Source: DASZGI01 sp035938995
GTDB taxonomy: Bacteria > Actinomycetota > Actinomycetes > Streptomycetales > Catenulisporaceae
Assembly: GCF_035938995.1 (NCBI RefSeq)
Contig: NZ_DASZGI010000191.1
Location: 1-54,582, forward strand
Direction of reading: 5' to 3'
Length of the DNA: 54,582 nt
Shown: positions 30,995 to 38,338 of the stretch, in pieces
Layout: each line of letters begins with the position of its first letter
How positions within the stretch are numbered: position 1 is the first letter of the stretch
The notes under the pieces: model-generated
Databases searched by the model: none
What the model was told of the DNA's origin: nothing
What the model saw: only the letters and a program-made list of their open reading frames with translations
Translations under genes and position numbers: made by a program

Positions 30995-31795
30995 ATGGGC
31001 CTGTTCGACAAGCTCTTCAACGACGACGAGAAGGAACGCGAGGAAGAGGCCAAGCGTAAGGCGGCTGAGAAGTACGCCGAGGACCACGCCCACGACCACG
31101 ACGCGAAGGGGCACTCGGAGCACGCCACCGCCCACGTCCACGCCGCGGTGACCACGACCACTCCGGCGAAGAAGGTCCCTGCGAAAAAGGCCGCGGCCGC
31201 CGAGCCGGAGCACGAGGCCAAGCCCGTGGCGAAGAAGACGACTGTCAAGGTCCCCGCAGCGGCACCCGTCACGGCCACGATCCCGCACCAGCACGGGCCG
31301 GCGACAATCCCGCATCAGGGCCAGATCAAGGCCGGATCAGTCACCGTCGCGCACGACCAGGCGATGACGCTGCACGTGCTCGCCCACATCCCGGACCACG
31401 CCCCGCGCGAGGACGACCCGCACTACCACCTGTTCGAGCAGGCCAAGGCCCGCCTCAAGCGCCAGGGCCTGTGGAAGTGCATGATCGGCGACGAGCTGTG
31501 CGGCGGCGAGCCCGAGCTGCACCACACGTTCATCGAGTTCTCGCAGATCAACGAGGTCGACCCGTCGAAGATCCAGCAGGCCCTCGGTCTGCATTTCGAC
31601 AGCGACGAGCAGTTCCAGGAGTGGGCGGAATCTCCCGGCAATTTGGAGGTTCTGTGTGCACAGCATCATCGCGCCCATTACGGAATCCACGTCATCCCAG
31701 GTCCGCTGTGGGAAGCGCTTCGTTTCCGCAAGGCGGGAACCGCGGCCGCGGCCGAATTCGTGGCCGCCTCCGACGCGCCTAAGGATGCTAACTGA
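30995..31795 (+). CDS. His-rich protein with C-terminal HNH-like zinc domain
   Basis: The 266-residue protein starts with a charged helix (MGLFDKLFNDDEKEREEEAKRK). A His/Ala-rich low-complexity region follows (about 29-50, HAHDHDAKGHSEHATAHVH), then Lys/Ala/Pro-rich DNA-binding-like repeats (AKKVPAKKA, AKKTTVKVP) and a duplicated TIPHQ motif. The C-terminal third looks like an HNH fold: C162/C169, the ELHH motif (H176-H177), and C221 with H224/H225/H228 in NLEVLCAQHHRAH. I do not recognise the full architecture. Nuclease, metal-binding or nucleoid roles are all possible. GGGGGAAG precedes the ATG, and a strong terminator follows. Confidence 0.8.
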   Translation: MGLFDKLFNDDEKEREEEAKRKAAEKYAEDHAHDHDAKGHSEHATAHVHAAVTTTTPAKKVPAKKAAAAEPEHEAKPVAKKTTVKVPAAAPVTATIPHQHGPATIPHQGQIKAGSVTVAHDQAMTLHVLAHIPDHAPREDDPHYHLFEQAKARLKRQGLWKCMIGDELCGGEPELHHTFIEFSQINEVDPSKIQQALGLHFDSDEQFQEWAESPGNLEVLCAQHHRAHYGIHVIPGPLWEALRFRKAGTAAAAEFVAASDAPKDAN

Positions 31796-31811
31796 CGAAG
31801 GCCGTCAAAAG

Positions 31812-31847
31812 GGCGCGGACTCACCCCTGTGGAGTCCGCGCCGTTTT
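31812..31847. terminator. Bidirectional rho-independent terminator
   Basis: The stem GGCGCGGACTC (31812-31822) pairs with GAGTCCGCGCC (31832-31842) around a 9-nt loop. AAAA lies before it (31807-31810) and TTTT after it (31844-31847), so it works in both directions between the convergent HNH-like and MFS genes. Confidence 0.93.
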
Positions 31848-31864
31848 GTGACTCAGGCCGCCCG

Positions 31865-33340
31865 TCAGTGGATCTCGGCGTTGGGGCGGGCGAAGCGGGG
31901 GAGAAGAAAGCCGAGCGGGATGCAGACGACAGCCGCGGCGGCGGTATAGAGCAGGGCGTTGGTGGACGCGGCGACCGAGGTGTGGCCGGCCTTCAGCCCG
32001 TTGAAGTAGAGCGTGCCGAACAGGGCGACGCCGAGCGAGTTCGCCAGCTGCTGGACCGCGTTGAGCACGCCTCCTGCGGTGCCGGTCTCGTGTTCGTCGA
32101 CCTCTGCGACGACGAGGGTGAAGTAGGTCGCGATCATGAGGCCCATGCCGATTCCGCACACCGCGTATGAGGGGGCGACGTCCCAGGCCGTCATGCCCTG
32201 GCCGGCCGTCGTGACCGTCCACGCGAGCGCCGCGAGGCCGCCCGCCATGAGGACGACTCCGCTGTGCAGCACCCTGCGACCCAGCTTGGGCGTGAGCGCC
32301 GCGCCGGATCCGGCGCCGACCGCGGCGCCGAGGGAGAACGGCAGGCCGGTCAGTCCCGCGCGCAGGGAGCTGAAGCCGAGCGCCAGCTGGATGTGCAGCA
32401 TCAGGACGATGAAGAGCCCGCCCATCGCCGCGAAGAAGCACGTCGCGAAGACCAGGCCGCCGCTGAAGCCCTTCTTGGTGAACAGCGTCGGCGTCACGAG
32501 GGGAGTACGGCCCCTGCGCTGGCGCGCCCGCTGCTGGAACCCGAACGCGGCGAATACCGGCACTGAGGCGGCCATCAGCACGAACATATAGACCGGCCAG
32601 TTCTTGTCACGGCCCTGGATCAACGGGTAGACCAGCAGCAGCATCGCGAACCCGGACAGCAGCATGCCGACCACGTCGAGGGTGGGCGCGTTGGGGCCGT
32701 GGCGCTTGTCCCGGGGCACGACGCGCCAGGCGCAGACCAGTCCCAGCAAGCCGAGCGGGATGTTGACCCAGAAGATCGAGCGCCAGTGTGAGCCGAGCAG
32801 ATTCGCCTGCACCAGCGCGCCGCCGACGATCGGTCCGAGCGTCGCGGCAAGTCCCATCACCGGTCCGAAGACGCCCATCGCGGCGCCCGCCTGTGCGGGC
32901 GGGAAGACGGAGCGGATGATCGACAGGCCCTGCGGGAGCATGACGGCCGCGGACAGGCCCTGCAGACAGCGGGCCGCGATGAGCAGCTGCGGGTCGGGAG
33001 CGGCCGAGCTGAGCCCGGAGAACAGGGTGAACGCTCCGATGCCGAGCAGGAACATCCGGCGGTGGCCGTAGATGTCACCGAGACGGCCCGCGGTGATCAG
33101 CGCCGCGGCCATGGCCAGTGTGTAGCCGGCGATCACCCATTGCAGCTGGGTGCTCGAAGCGTGCAGGTCGCGGGCGATCGATGGGGCGCCAACGTTCACG
33201 ATCGTGGCGTCCAGCAGGTCCATGATGTCCGCGCCGAGCACGGTGAGCAGAACGAACCATTGGAGCCGGGACTTCTTCGCGGCGGCGTGGGTGCCGCTGG
33301 ACTGACCGGCTGCTACGGCCGGTTCGACGCTGGTGGACAT
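31865..33340 (-). CDS. MFS drug-resistance-type transporter (DHA2, 14 helices)
   Basis: The 491-residue protein has about 14 membrane helices and the EmrB/QacA pattern. It shows DATIVNVGAPSIARDLHAS in helix 1, motif A in AGRLGDIYGHRRMFLLG, and motif C in VMGLAATLGPIVGGALV. ATG 33340 has GGGAGG upstream, better than the ATG 15 nt earlier. It is divergent from a TetR regulator, and the shared region carries six phased operator-like sites, so the pump is almost certainly under that repressor. The substrate is unknown. Confidence 0.93.
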   Translation of the reverse strand: MSTSVEPAVAAGQSSGTHAAAKKSRLQWFVLLTVLGADIMDLLDATIVNVGAPSIARDLHASSTQLQWVIAGYTLAMAAALITAGRLGDIYGHRRMFLLGIGAFTLFSGLSSAAPDPQLLIAARCLQGLSAAVMLPQGLSIIRSVFPPAQAGAAMGVFGPVMGLAATLGPIVGGALVQANLLGSHWRSIFWVNIPLGLLGLVCAWRVVPRDKRHGPNAPTLDVVGMLLSGFAMLLLVYPLIQGRDKNWPVYMFVLMAASVPVFAAFGFQQRARQRRGRTPLVTPTLFTKKGFSGGLVFATCFFAAMGGLFIVLMLHIQLALGFSSLRAGLTGLPFSLGAAVGAGSGAALTPKLGRRVLHSGVVLMAGGLAALAWTVTTAGQGMTAWDVAPSYAVCGIGMGLMIATYFTLVVAEVDEHETGTAGGVLNAVQQLANSLGVALFGTLYFNGLKAGHTSVAASTNALLYTAAAAVVCIPLGFLLPRFARPNAEIH

Positions 33341-33363
33341 GCTCTGCCTCCCCAAGACACGAC

Positions 33364-33465
33364 GAACAGTGTTTGTGATACGAACACCGTTCTACACTCG
33401 TACGATGTTCGCGTCAAGAACGATGTTCGCTTGCGGAACGTCGTTCGTGATTGCGTACGGCGTTC
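33364..33465. promoter_or_regulatory. Six phased GAAC-N3-GTTC operator-like sites
   Basis: Eleven-base sites occur at 33364, 33382, 33400, 33418, 33436 and 33455. Each reads G(A/T)AC-N3-GTT(C/T); sites 2, 4 and 5 are perfect GAAC/GTTC palindromes. Centre spacing is 18, 18, 18, 18 and 19 bp. The array covers most of the 165-nt gap between the MFS pump and its TetR regulator, the position expected for auto- and cross-repression. Confidence 0.8.
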
Positions 33466-33505
33466 GAGCGCGCGTACGCTGGCCGGGAGATCGAGGAGGA
33501 CCGCG

Positions 33506-34303
33506 ATGGGTGCGCGAAGCGAGGCTGAGACGGCGGCCGCGGCCGGGTGGGCCGGGATCGCGCCGCCGTGGTCCCCTGCGGCGAAGGGCCGCGGCGCGCG
33601 CGCCGAGAAGCCGGCGCTAAGCCGGGAGGCGATCGTCGAGGCGGCGCTACGGATCGTCGACACCGAGGGATTGGACGCGGTGTCGATGCGGCGGATCGCC
33701 CAGGAGTTCGGCACCGGTGCCGCCTCGCTCTACGCGTATGTGGCGAACAAGGACGAGCTGTTCGACCTGGTCGTGGATGCCGTCATGGCGGAGATCGCGG
33801 ACAGCTGGCCGCCGCACGACCCGAAACGCGACTGGCGCGAGGAGCTCAAAGAGAGCACCCGGCTCGGCGTGGCGGTGCTGCGGCGGCACCGCGACGTGGC
33901 GAAGGCTTTCATGGGCCGGATCCCGTTCGGCCCCAACGGTCTGCGGGGAGTGGAGGCGCAGCTGGCCATCCTGCGCGATGGCGGTGTGCCGGACCACGTG
34001 GCCGCCTATGTCGGCGACTTCCTCGGCTCGTACATGGTCTCCACCGTGATCGAGGAAGACATGTGGGCCTCGCGCTTTCCCGGGGCGACCGAGGACGACG
34101 TCGCCCGTCAGATGGGTGAGATCCGCGACTACCTGGTGTCCCTGCCGAGCGACCGGTTCCCCCACGTGGTCGCGATGGCCGGGAAGATGGTGGACGCGGA
34201 CCGGGACGGACCCGACCGGTTCGAGTTGGGGTTGGAGATCATCATGCGGGGGATCGCCTCCTACCAGGAGAAGGAGAAGACGGGCGACGGGGCCGGAGAC
34301 TAG
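33506..34303 (+). CDS. TetR-family repressor (TetR C-terminal-domain type)
   Basis: The 265-residue regulator has a 38-residue basic/Ala-rich N-terminal extension, then the TetR helix-turn-helix (SREAIVEAALRIVDTEGLDAVSMRRIAQEFGTGAASLYAYVANKDELFDLVVDAV). The C-terminal ligand domain resembles TetR_C proteins that control drug pumps. GAGGAGGA lies five bases before ATG 33506. It is divergent from the MFS pump across the operator array, so pump-ligand induction is likely. Its stop overlaps the convergent bacterioferritin stop by a few bases, so there is no terminator between them. Confidence 0.93.
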   Translation: MGARSEAETAAAAGWAGIAPPWSPAAKGRGARAEKPALSREAIVEAALRIVDTEGLDAVSMRRIAQEFGTGAASLYAYVANKDELFDLVVDAVMAEIADSWPPHDPKRDWREELKESTRLGVAVLRRHRDVAKAFMGRIPFGPNGLRGVEAQLAILRDGGVPDHVAAYVGDFLGSYMVSTVIEEDMWASRFPGATEDDVARQMGEIRDYLVSLPSDRFPHVVAMAGKMVDADRDGPDRFELGLEIIMRGIASYQEKEKTGDGAGD

Positions 34304-34794
34304 GCGGACGACTCGGCGGCGTGCGGCTGCTCGACCAGCTGCGCGAGGTACAGCGGCTCGCCGAGCCGATTGAGCAGGTCGAGCTGGGTCTCCAGGTAGT
34401 CGATGTGCTCCTCCTCGTCGGCGAGGATCCCCTCGAAGAGGTTGGCGGAGGTCACGTCGTCCTTCTCGCGCATGTACCGGATGCCGCGGCGCAGCCGGTC
34501 CACCGCCTCGACCTCGATCTTCATGTCGCACTCGAACATCTCGGTGACCGACCGGCCGATGCGCAGCGGTCCGAGCCGCTGGAAGTTCGGCAGCCCCTCG
34601 AGGAAGATGATCCGCTCGGCGAGCCGGTCGGCGTGCTGCATCTCCTCGATCGACTCGCGGCGGGTGTGCCGGGCCAGCTTCGCCCAGCCGTTGTTCTCCT
34701 GGAGCTTGTAGTGCAGCCAGTACTGGTTGATCGCGGTCAGCTCGGCGGTGAGCTGCTCGTTCAGGAACTCGATGACCTTCTTGTCGCCCTGCAT
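34300..34794 (-). CDS. bfr: Bacterioferritin
   Basis: Bfr forms a 24-subunit haem-containing shell that stores iron. The 164-residue protein has the MQGDKKVIEFLNEQL start, ferroxidase ligands Glu18 in EQLTAELTAINQYWLH, Glu in RRESIEEMQHAD and Glu/His in ILADEEEHIDYLETQLDL. The haem-binding Met (family position 52) lies in IEEMQHADRLAERI. ATG 34794 has AGAAGGA upstream. It is downstream of bfd on the same strand with 104 nt between. It is convergent with tetR, overlapping it by 4 nt. Confidence 0.96.
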   Translation of the reverse strand: MQGDKKVIEFLNEQLTAELTAINQYWLHYKLQENNGWAKLARHTRRESIEEMQHADRLAERIIFLEGLPNFQRLGPLRIGRSVTEMFECDMKIEVEAVDRLRRGIRYMREKDDVTSANLFEGILADEEEHIDYLETQLDLLNRLGEPLYLAQLVEQPHAAESSA

Positions 34795-34898
34795 GGCCGC
34801 GATCCTTCTTCCCGACTGGCGTGAACGGCTCCAGTCTGGGACAGCCTTCCGCGCGGGGGCCGGACGCTCCGGGCGTTGCGCCGGATGTCGGGGGAGGG

Positions 34899-35105
34899 TT
34901 AGGCCGAATGGGTGGGGACGCGGCGGGGAGCGCCGCCATTGGGCTGCAAGGCCGCGGCTATGAGGCAGCCGAGCCGCTCGACGCACGTGCCACAGCTGGT
35001 CCCGGCGCCGCATCGATCGCCGAGTTGTTCCTCGGTGTGCGCGCCGCGCGCGATCTCCTCGGTGACCTCTTCCTCGGTCACGCTGAAGCATACGCACGCG
35101 TACAT
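34899..35105 (-). CDS. bfd: Bacterioferritin-associated ferredoxin
   Basis: Bfd is a small [2Fe-2S] protein that reduces bacterioferritin to release iron. The 68 residues start MYACVCFSVTEEEV, with the cluster Cys pair at C4 and C6. The second pair is in CGAGTSCGTCVERLGCL. ATG 35105 is used. An iron box is centred about 58 nt upstream, so synthesis should rise when iron is low, as known for bfd genes. Placement beside bfr supports the assignment. Confidence 0.93.
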   Translation of the reverse strand: MYACVCFSVTEEEVTEEIARGAHTEEQLGDRCGAGTSCGTCVERLGCLIAAALQPNGGAPRRVPTHSA

Positions 35106-35153
35106 GGGGGCCTGGAGCTCCGTATCGGGTGATGGGAACCTGAAACAGGTGAG

Positions 35154-35172
35154 TTAGGTAAACCTAAGCTAA
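35154..35172. promoter_or_regulatory. Iron box (IdeR/DmdR-type) upstream of bfd
   Basis: TTAGGTAAACCTAAGCTAA, read on the minus strand, matches 16 of 19 positions of the actinobacterial consensus TTAGGTTAGGCTAACCTAA. It lies 49 nt upstream of bfd and is positioned for Fe-dependent repression. Confidence 0.85.
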
Positions 35173-35481
35173 CCCAGAGTTGGTGATTCTGCCAAGACGG
35201 AGCGGGGTGGGCGGGCGCCCGGCTTCGGGGGAGTGTGCGGTGTGCGGGCGTGTGCGGGAGCGGGGACGCGGGCGCACATGCGGGGATGCAGGCACGGGGC
35301 GCCTGGTGGCACGAGGAGTTCGAACGTCAGTGGCGGCGGGGTCTGATGCGGCCAGAGGCGTCGGGTCGGTCGGAACCGCAGCGTGGCCGCGTCGTCGCGT
35401 GCTGGAGGGCCGCGCGAAGTGGCACCGCAGTGGCACCGCCGTGGTTCGGAGCACTGCTCGGGATCTGCGACCATAGAGCGT
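35173..35481. other. Intergenic region with a phased 11-bp direct repeat
   Basis: About 310 nt without a gene. The first half is low-complexity (repeated GTGCGGG-like words). At 35418-35439 AGTGGCACCGC occurs twice in exact tandem, and a weaker third unit follows (35440-35450). An 11-bp period is typical of response-regulator sites. It lies 32-64 nt before the next start codon. Confidence 0.5.
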
Positions 35482-36126
35482 ATGGGTCAGACGGGTAACC
35501 CAGCACGCGGGTCTCGCGCTGGCGGCCGCGCTGACGGTGATTCCGTCGATGGCATGGAGCGCATTCCTCCGGGGCAGCGCGCGCAATCCAGCTGGCCGGT
35601 CCTGCACTACGGCCCGGTGCCCCGGTTCAAGCCGGATCGCTGGGACTTCCAGGTCTACGGCGCAACGGTCGACGGCGGAAAGCACGTGTGGGACTACGAG
35701 GCGTTCAAAGCGCTGCCCACCGACTCGGTCACCGCCGATCTGCACTGCGTCACCAAGTTCACCATGCTCGACAACACGTGGGGCGGCGTGCTTGCCAGGA
35801 CCGTGCTCCAGCTCGCCCCGCCCGCTCCCGAGGCGACGCACGCGATGGTCTGGGCCGAGTATGGGTACTCTGCCAACTTGCGGATCGAGGACCTGCGGCA
35901 GGAGTCGACGATCCTCGCCGACCATCGCAACGGGGAGCCTTTGAGCCCCGAGCACGGATTCCCGCTGCGCCTCGTCGTGCCGCACCTGTACGCATGGAAG
36001 GGCCCGAAGTGGGTCCGCGCCATCGAGTACCTGGCCGAGGACCGGCGCGGGTTCTGGGAGGAGCGCGGATACCACAACGTCGCCGATCCCTGGCAGGAGC
36101 AGCGCTACTCCTACCAAGAGGTGTAG
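35482..36126 (+). CDS. Molybdopterin-dependent oxidoreductase (sulfite-oxidase-like fold)
   Basis: The 214-residue protein has only the Mo-pterin-binding domain of the sulfite oxidase/MsrP superfamily. Conserved parts are FKPDRWDFQVYGATVDG, the Mo-ligand Cys in ADLHCVTKFTMLDNTWGGV, PEHGFPLRLVVPHLYAWKGPKWVRAIEYL and the C-terminal GFWEERGYHNVADPWQEQRY, typical of the actinobacterial group. There is no Tat signal, so it is probably cytosolic. The substrate is unknown. ATG 35482 has no clear ribosome-binding site. A CATAGA hexamer a few bases upstream may mean a leaderless start. Confidence 0.88.
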   Translation: MGQTGNPARGSRAGGRADGDSVDGMERIPPGQRAQSSWPVLHYGPVPRFKPDRWDFQVYGATVDGGKHVWDYEAFKALPTDSVTADLHCVTKFTMLDNTWGGVLARTVLQLAPPAPEATHAMVWAEYGYSANLRIEDLRQESTILADHRNGEPLSPEHGFPLRLVVPHLYAWKGPKWVRAIEYLAEDRRGFWEERGYHNVADPWQEQRYSYQEV

Positions 36127-36141
36127 CGGTCCAGCGCGGTT

Positions 36142-36795
36142 CTAGGCGAACGTCACCGTCACGTTCTTGAAGCCGAGCGATTGCAGCAGGCTGATGAGCA
36201 TGGCGCGGGTATTGCGCTCGGCGTCCGATTTGATCGTGCTCTGCGCCGCTGCCTGCTCGATCTTCTTCTGCGCCAGCTCGTACACGGCCTGCTGGCTGTT
36301 GGGGTTCCCGCCGAGGAACGAGTTGATCCGGGTGAACAGTCCCTGCTGCTGGGCGAAGACATAGGACTGCTTCACATCCAGGGTCGCGGACTCGAGTTGC
36401 GCGTGCGGCAGGGTGAGGGTGGCGGACAGCCGGTCCGCCGACACCTGCACCGCGCTGCCCTTCAGTTTCGAGAAGTCCACGAATGCGTTGTCGTTGCCGA
36501 TGCCGATGAACAGGGTGTCGCTGCCCTCGAGGAAGCTGGGGAGGATCCCGCCGGAGCTGATGTCGACGACCACCTGGAAGTTGCCGCTGGCCGCCTCGTA
36601 ACGCGACAGCTCAACGATCGACTTGAGGACGACGGGACCGCTGCGGTCGGTGGTCGTCTCGGAGAACGGGTTGCGCAGCTGTGGGAACAGATGCACGGCC
36701 GATCCGACGAGCAGTACCGCCAGTATCAGGACTATCCCCCCGACGACGCCCGCGATACGTTTGCGCCACCTACCCACTGTGTCCGCCTCTCCCAT
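36142..36795 (-). CDS. DUF4230 membrane-anchored protein
   Basis: The 217-residue protein has one N-terminal membrane helix (about residues 14-35) and a large extracytoplasmic domain of the DUF4230 type. The conserved opening is GPVVLKSIVELSRYEAASGNFQVVVDI, the middle is GSDTLFIGIGNDNAFVDFSKLKG, and the C-terminus ends in AERNTRAMLISLLQSLGFKNVTVTF. The function is unknown. ATG 36795 is the longest start; GTG 36777 (MGRWRKRI) has a better GGAGAGG site and may be the true one. It is convergent with the molybdopterin oxidoreductase. Confidence 0.85.
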   Translation of the reverse strand: MGEADTVGRWRKRIAGVVGGIVLILAVLLVGSAVHLFPQLRNPFSETTTDRSGPVVLKSIVELSRYEAASGNFQVVVDISSGGILPSFLEGSDTLFIGIGNDNAFVDFSKLKGSAVQVSADRLSATLTLPHAQLESATLDVKQSYVFAQQQGLFTRINSFLGGNPNSQQAVYELAQKKIEQAAAQSTIKSDAERNTRAMLISLLQSLGFKNVTVTFA

Positions 36796-36967
36796 CGGTA
36801 TCCGGAGCCACTGTTCGCCTGTTCGACCTCGCGCAATCCGGGTACCCAGTGGAGAGCGGTTTGCCCGTGCCCGGTGCCGGTAATCTTCTCAAGGCCACGC
36901 CGGAAACGGGGAACGGCGCGGACGGCGGCTTTTTCCCCCACATCAGGGGGCGGACAGGAGGACGGCA

Positions 36968-37198
36968 GTGGCCTTTCAGGGACCGTGGCGCAGGCGTCGG
37001 CGCAGGGACGGCCAAGCCGCCGGGCCCCGGCCGCTCGGCTGCCTCTGGCCGCTGTTCTGGCTGATCCTGCTGATCATCCTGCTCGGGCTGCTCTTCGGCG
37101 GCTATCGCAAGGGTACGAGGGTGAGCGCTCCCAGCGTGTGGCCGGAGCGGGCGACGGTGGTGAGTGTGATGGCGATGGGAAGCGGCCACGGTCACTGA
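36968..37198 (+). CDS. Small single-helix membrane protein
   Basis: A 76-residue open frame starts at GTG 36968 with AGGAGGA five bases upstream, an excellent site. A basic N-terminus (GPWRRRRRRDGQ) precedes one membrane helix (GCLWPLFWLILLIILLGLLFGGY) and a short tail. By the positive-inside rule the N-terminus is cytoplasmic. Similar short Arg-rich single-helix proteins occur in Streptomyces. No function can be given. It stands alone on the plus strand between two minus-strand genes. Confidence 0.65.
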   Translation: MAFQGPWRRRRRRDGQAAGPRPLGCLWPLFWLILLIILLGLLFGGYRKGTRVSAPSVWPERATVVSVMAMGSGHGH

Positions 37199-37234
37199 GG
37201 CGGGCGCTGAGCTTCGAGGGCTGATCAGCCGGGG

Positions 37235-38254
37235 CTAGAACTGATCGTTGTCGGGATCGCCGCACGGCAGCGCGGCGTCCCAGATCTCGGCGAACTGGCG
37301 CACCCGCTTGGCCACCAGCGTGCGGTTGAGTAAGAGGTGGGTGGTGGAGATGACCGGGCGGCTGTCGCCGGGGGCGAGCGAGGGCACCGACTCGTAGCTG
37401 ATCTCGTTGTCGAACACGATGAAGTCGTCGAGCTTGTTGTGCAGGTTCACCGAGACCATGTCGGGGGTCAGGTACCTGATGTCGATGCCGAGGTTGCGCT
37501 GTCGGTCGCACATGCGCTGATACGCCTCGTCCTCCGTGACCCGGCTGTGCTCGAGGACGAAGACGCGGCGCACGGTCACTCCGCGCTTGATCGCGTCGGC
37601 CTGCCGCTCCAGATAGTGCAGGCCGAGGTCGCTTTCCCAGAAGCCGCCTGCGTAGCGCGTGCGTCCGCCGCCGTCCGTAGTGGTCAGGCTGGTCGCGTCG
37701 AGGGTGCGGGCGCAGTTGTGGGTGAGGGTGAGCAGCCAGTCGCGGTCCTCGCCGTCATAGGTGCCCTCGCCGCTGCGCAACTGGTGCAGCAGAAGGTTGA
37801 ACCGCTGCGCCTCGGCCCGCACGAAGGCGTTGGCGAGCGGCGAGGAGCGGTGCTCGAACGCGTACGCGTTCTGCACCACCCGGACCAGCTCGGCCGCCCG
37901 GTCGTGGTCGATCGGCTGGAGCCCGAAGGCCTCGGGGATGTTGGTGAGCTGGGCGAAGCGGCGGTCCACGTCCGCACGGATCTGGCCGGCGGCGCGCTCC
38001 AGGGTCGCGCCGACCTGTTCGAAGGCGTCGCGCGACGATTGTTCCACCGCGCGCAGCCTCAGCTCGAAGCAGAACAGGAAGTCGGCGACCAGGGCCACAC
38101 CGCCGACGGTGACCCCGACGCCGAGCGCTTGGGCACCGCTCGCGTGGCCCGGTCTGAGCGCGAGAATGAAGCCGACCACCCCGAACGCCGCGGTGATCAG
38201 GATTCTGCGCACAGTCCGCACGATGCGTCCCGCGCCACCCTCTTCTTTCCCCAC
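37235..38254 (-). CDS. Membrane protein with PLD-like C-terminal domain, last gene of the SCO2521-2525-like operon
   Basis: GTG 38254 has GGAGGGGG upstream and gives 339 residues; GTG 38332 would add 26. Two membrane helices (about 14-30 and 40-60) are followed by a helical section and a C-terminal alpha/beta domain. The motif RVFVLEHS...RQRNLGIDIRYLTPD...NLHNKLDDFIVFD recalls phospholipase-D-like folds. The strict HxK-x4-D motif is disturbed (HNKLDDFIVFD), so it may be a non-catalytic sensor or scaffold. With the longer start it is 6 nt after the preceding gene. A 27-nt repeat is embedded at 37645-37671. Confidence 0.7.
   Translation of the reverse strand: MGKEEGGAGRIVRTVRRILITAAFGVVGFILALRPGHASGAQALGVGVTVGGVALVADFLFCFELRLRAVEQSSRDAFEQVGATLERAAGQIRADVDRRFAQLTNIPEAFGLQPIDHDRAAELVRVVQNAYAFEHRSSPLANAFVRAEAQRFNLLLHQLRSGEGTYDGEDRDWLLTLTHNCARTLDATSLTTTDGGGRTRYAGGFWESDLGLHYLERQADAIKRGVTVRRVFVLEHSRVTEDEAYQRMCDRQRNLGIDIRYLTPDMVSVNLHNKLDDFIVFDNEISYESVPSLAPGDSRPVISTTHLLLNRTLVAKRVRQFAEIWDAALPCGDPDNDQF
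37645..37671. repeat. 27-nt exact direct repeat, copy 2
   Basis: Identical to 18122-18148 and in the same orientation. Here it is read as GGRTRYAGG inside the PLD-like protein, a different frame from copy 1, so shared protein sequence does not explain the identity. Confidence 0.7.
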
Positions 38255-38338
38255 GCCGGCCCCCTCCGCACAATCGCGCCGGATCGGTTGGCGGGGCCGG
38301 CCGCCGACGGGTTGCCGCTCCTGTGTCGGCACCCGGTA

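Noticed and set aside
33333..33620. Small frame with repeating RTxF-type hexapeptides
   Set aside because: The peptide period is only the translation of the 18-bp operator array; no ribosome-binding site or family.
31865..34303. Antibiotic biosynthesis cluster implied by MFS/TetR pairs
   Set aside because: Three pumps occur, but no biosynthetic enzymes accompany them; they are separate transporter-regulator units.
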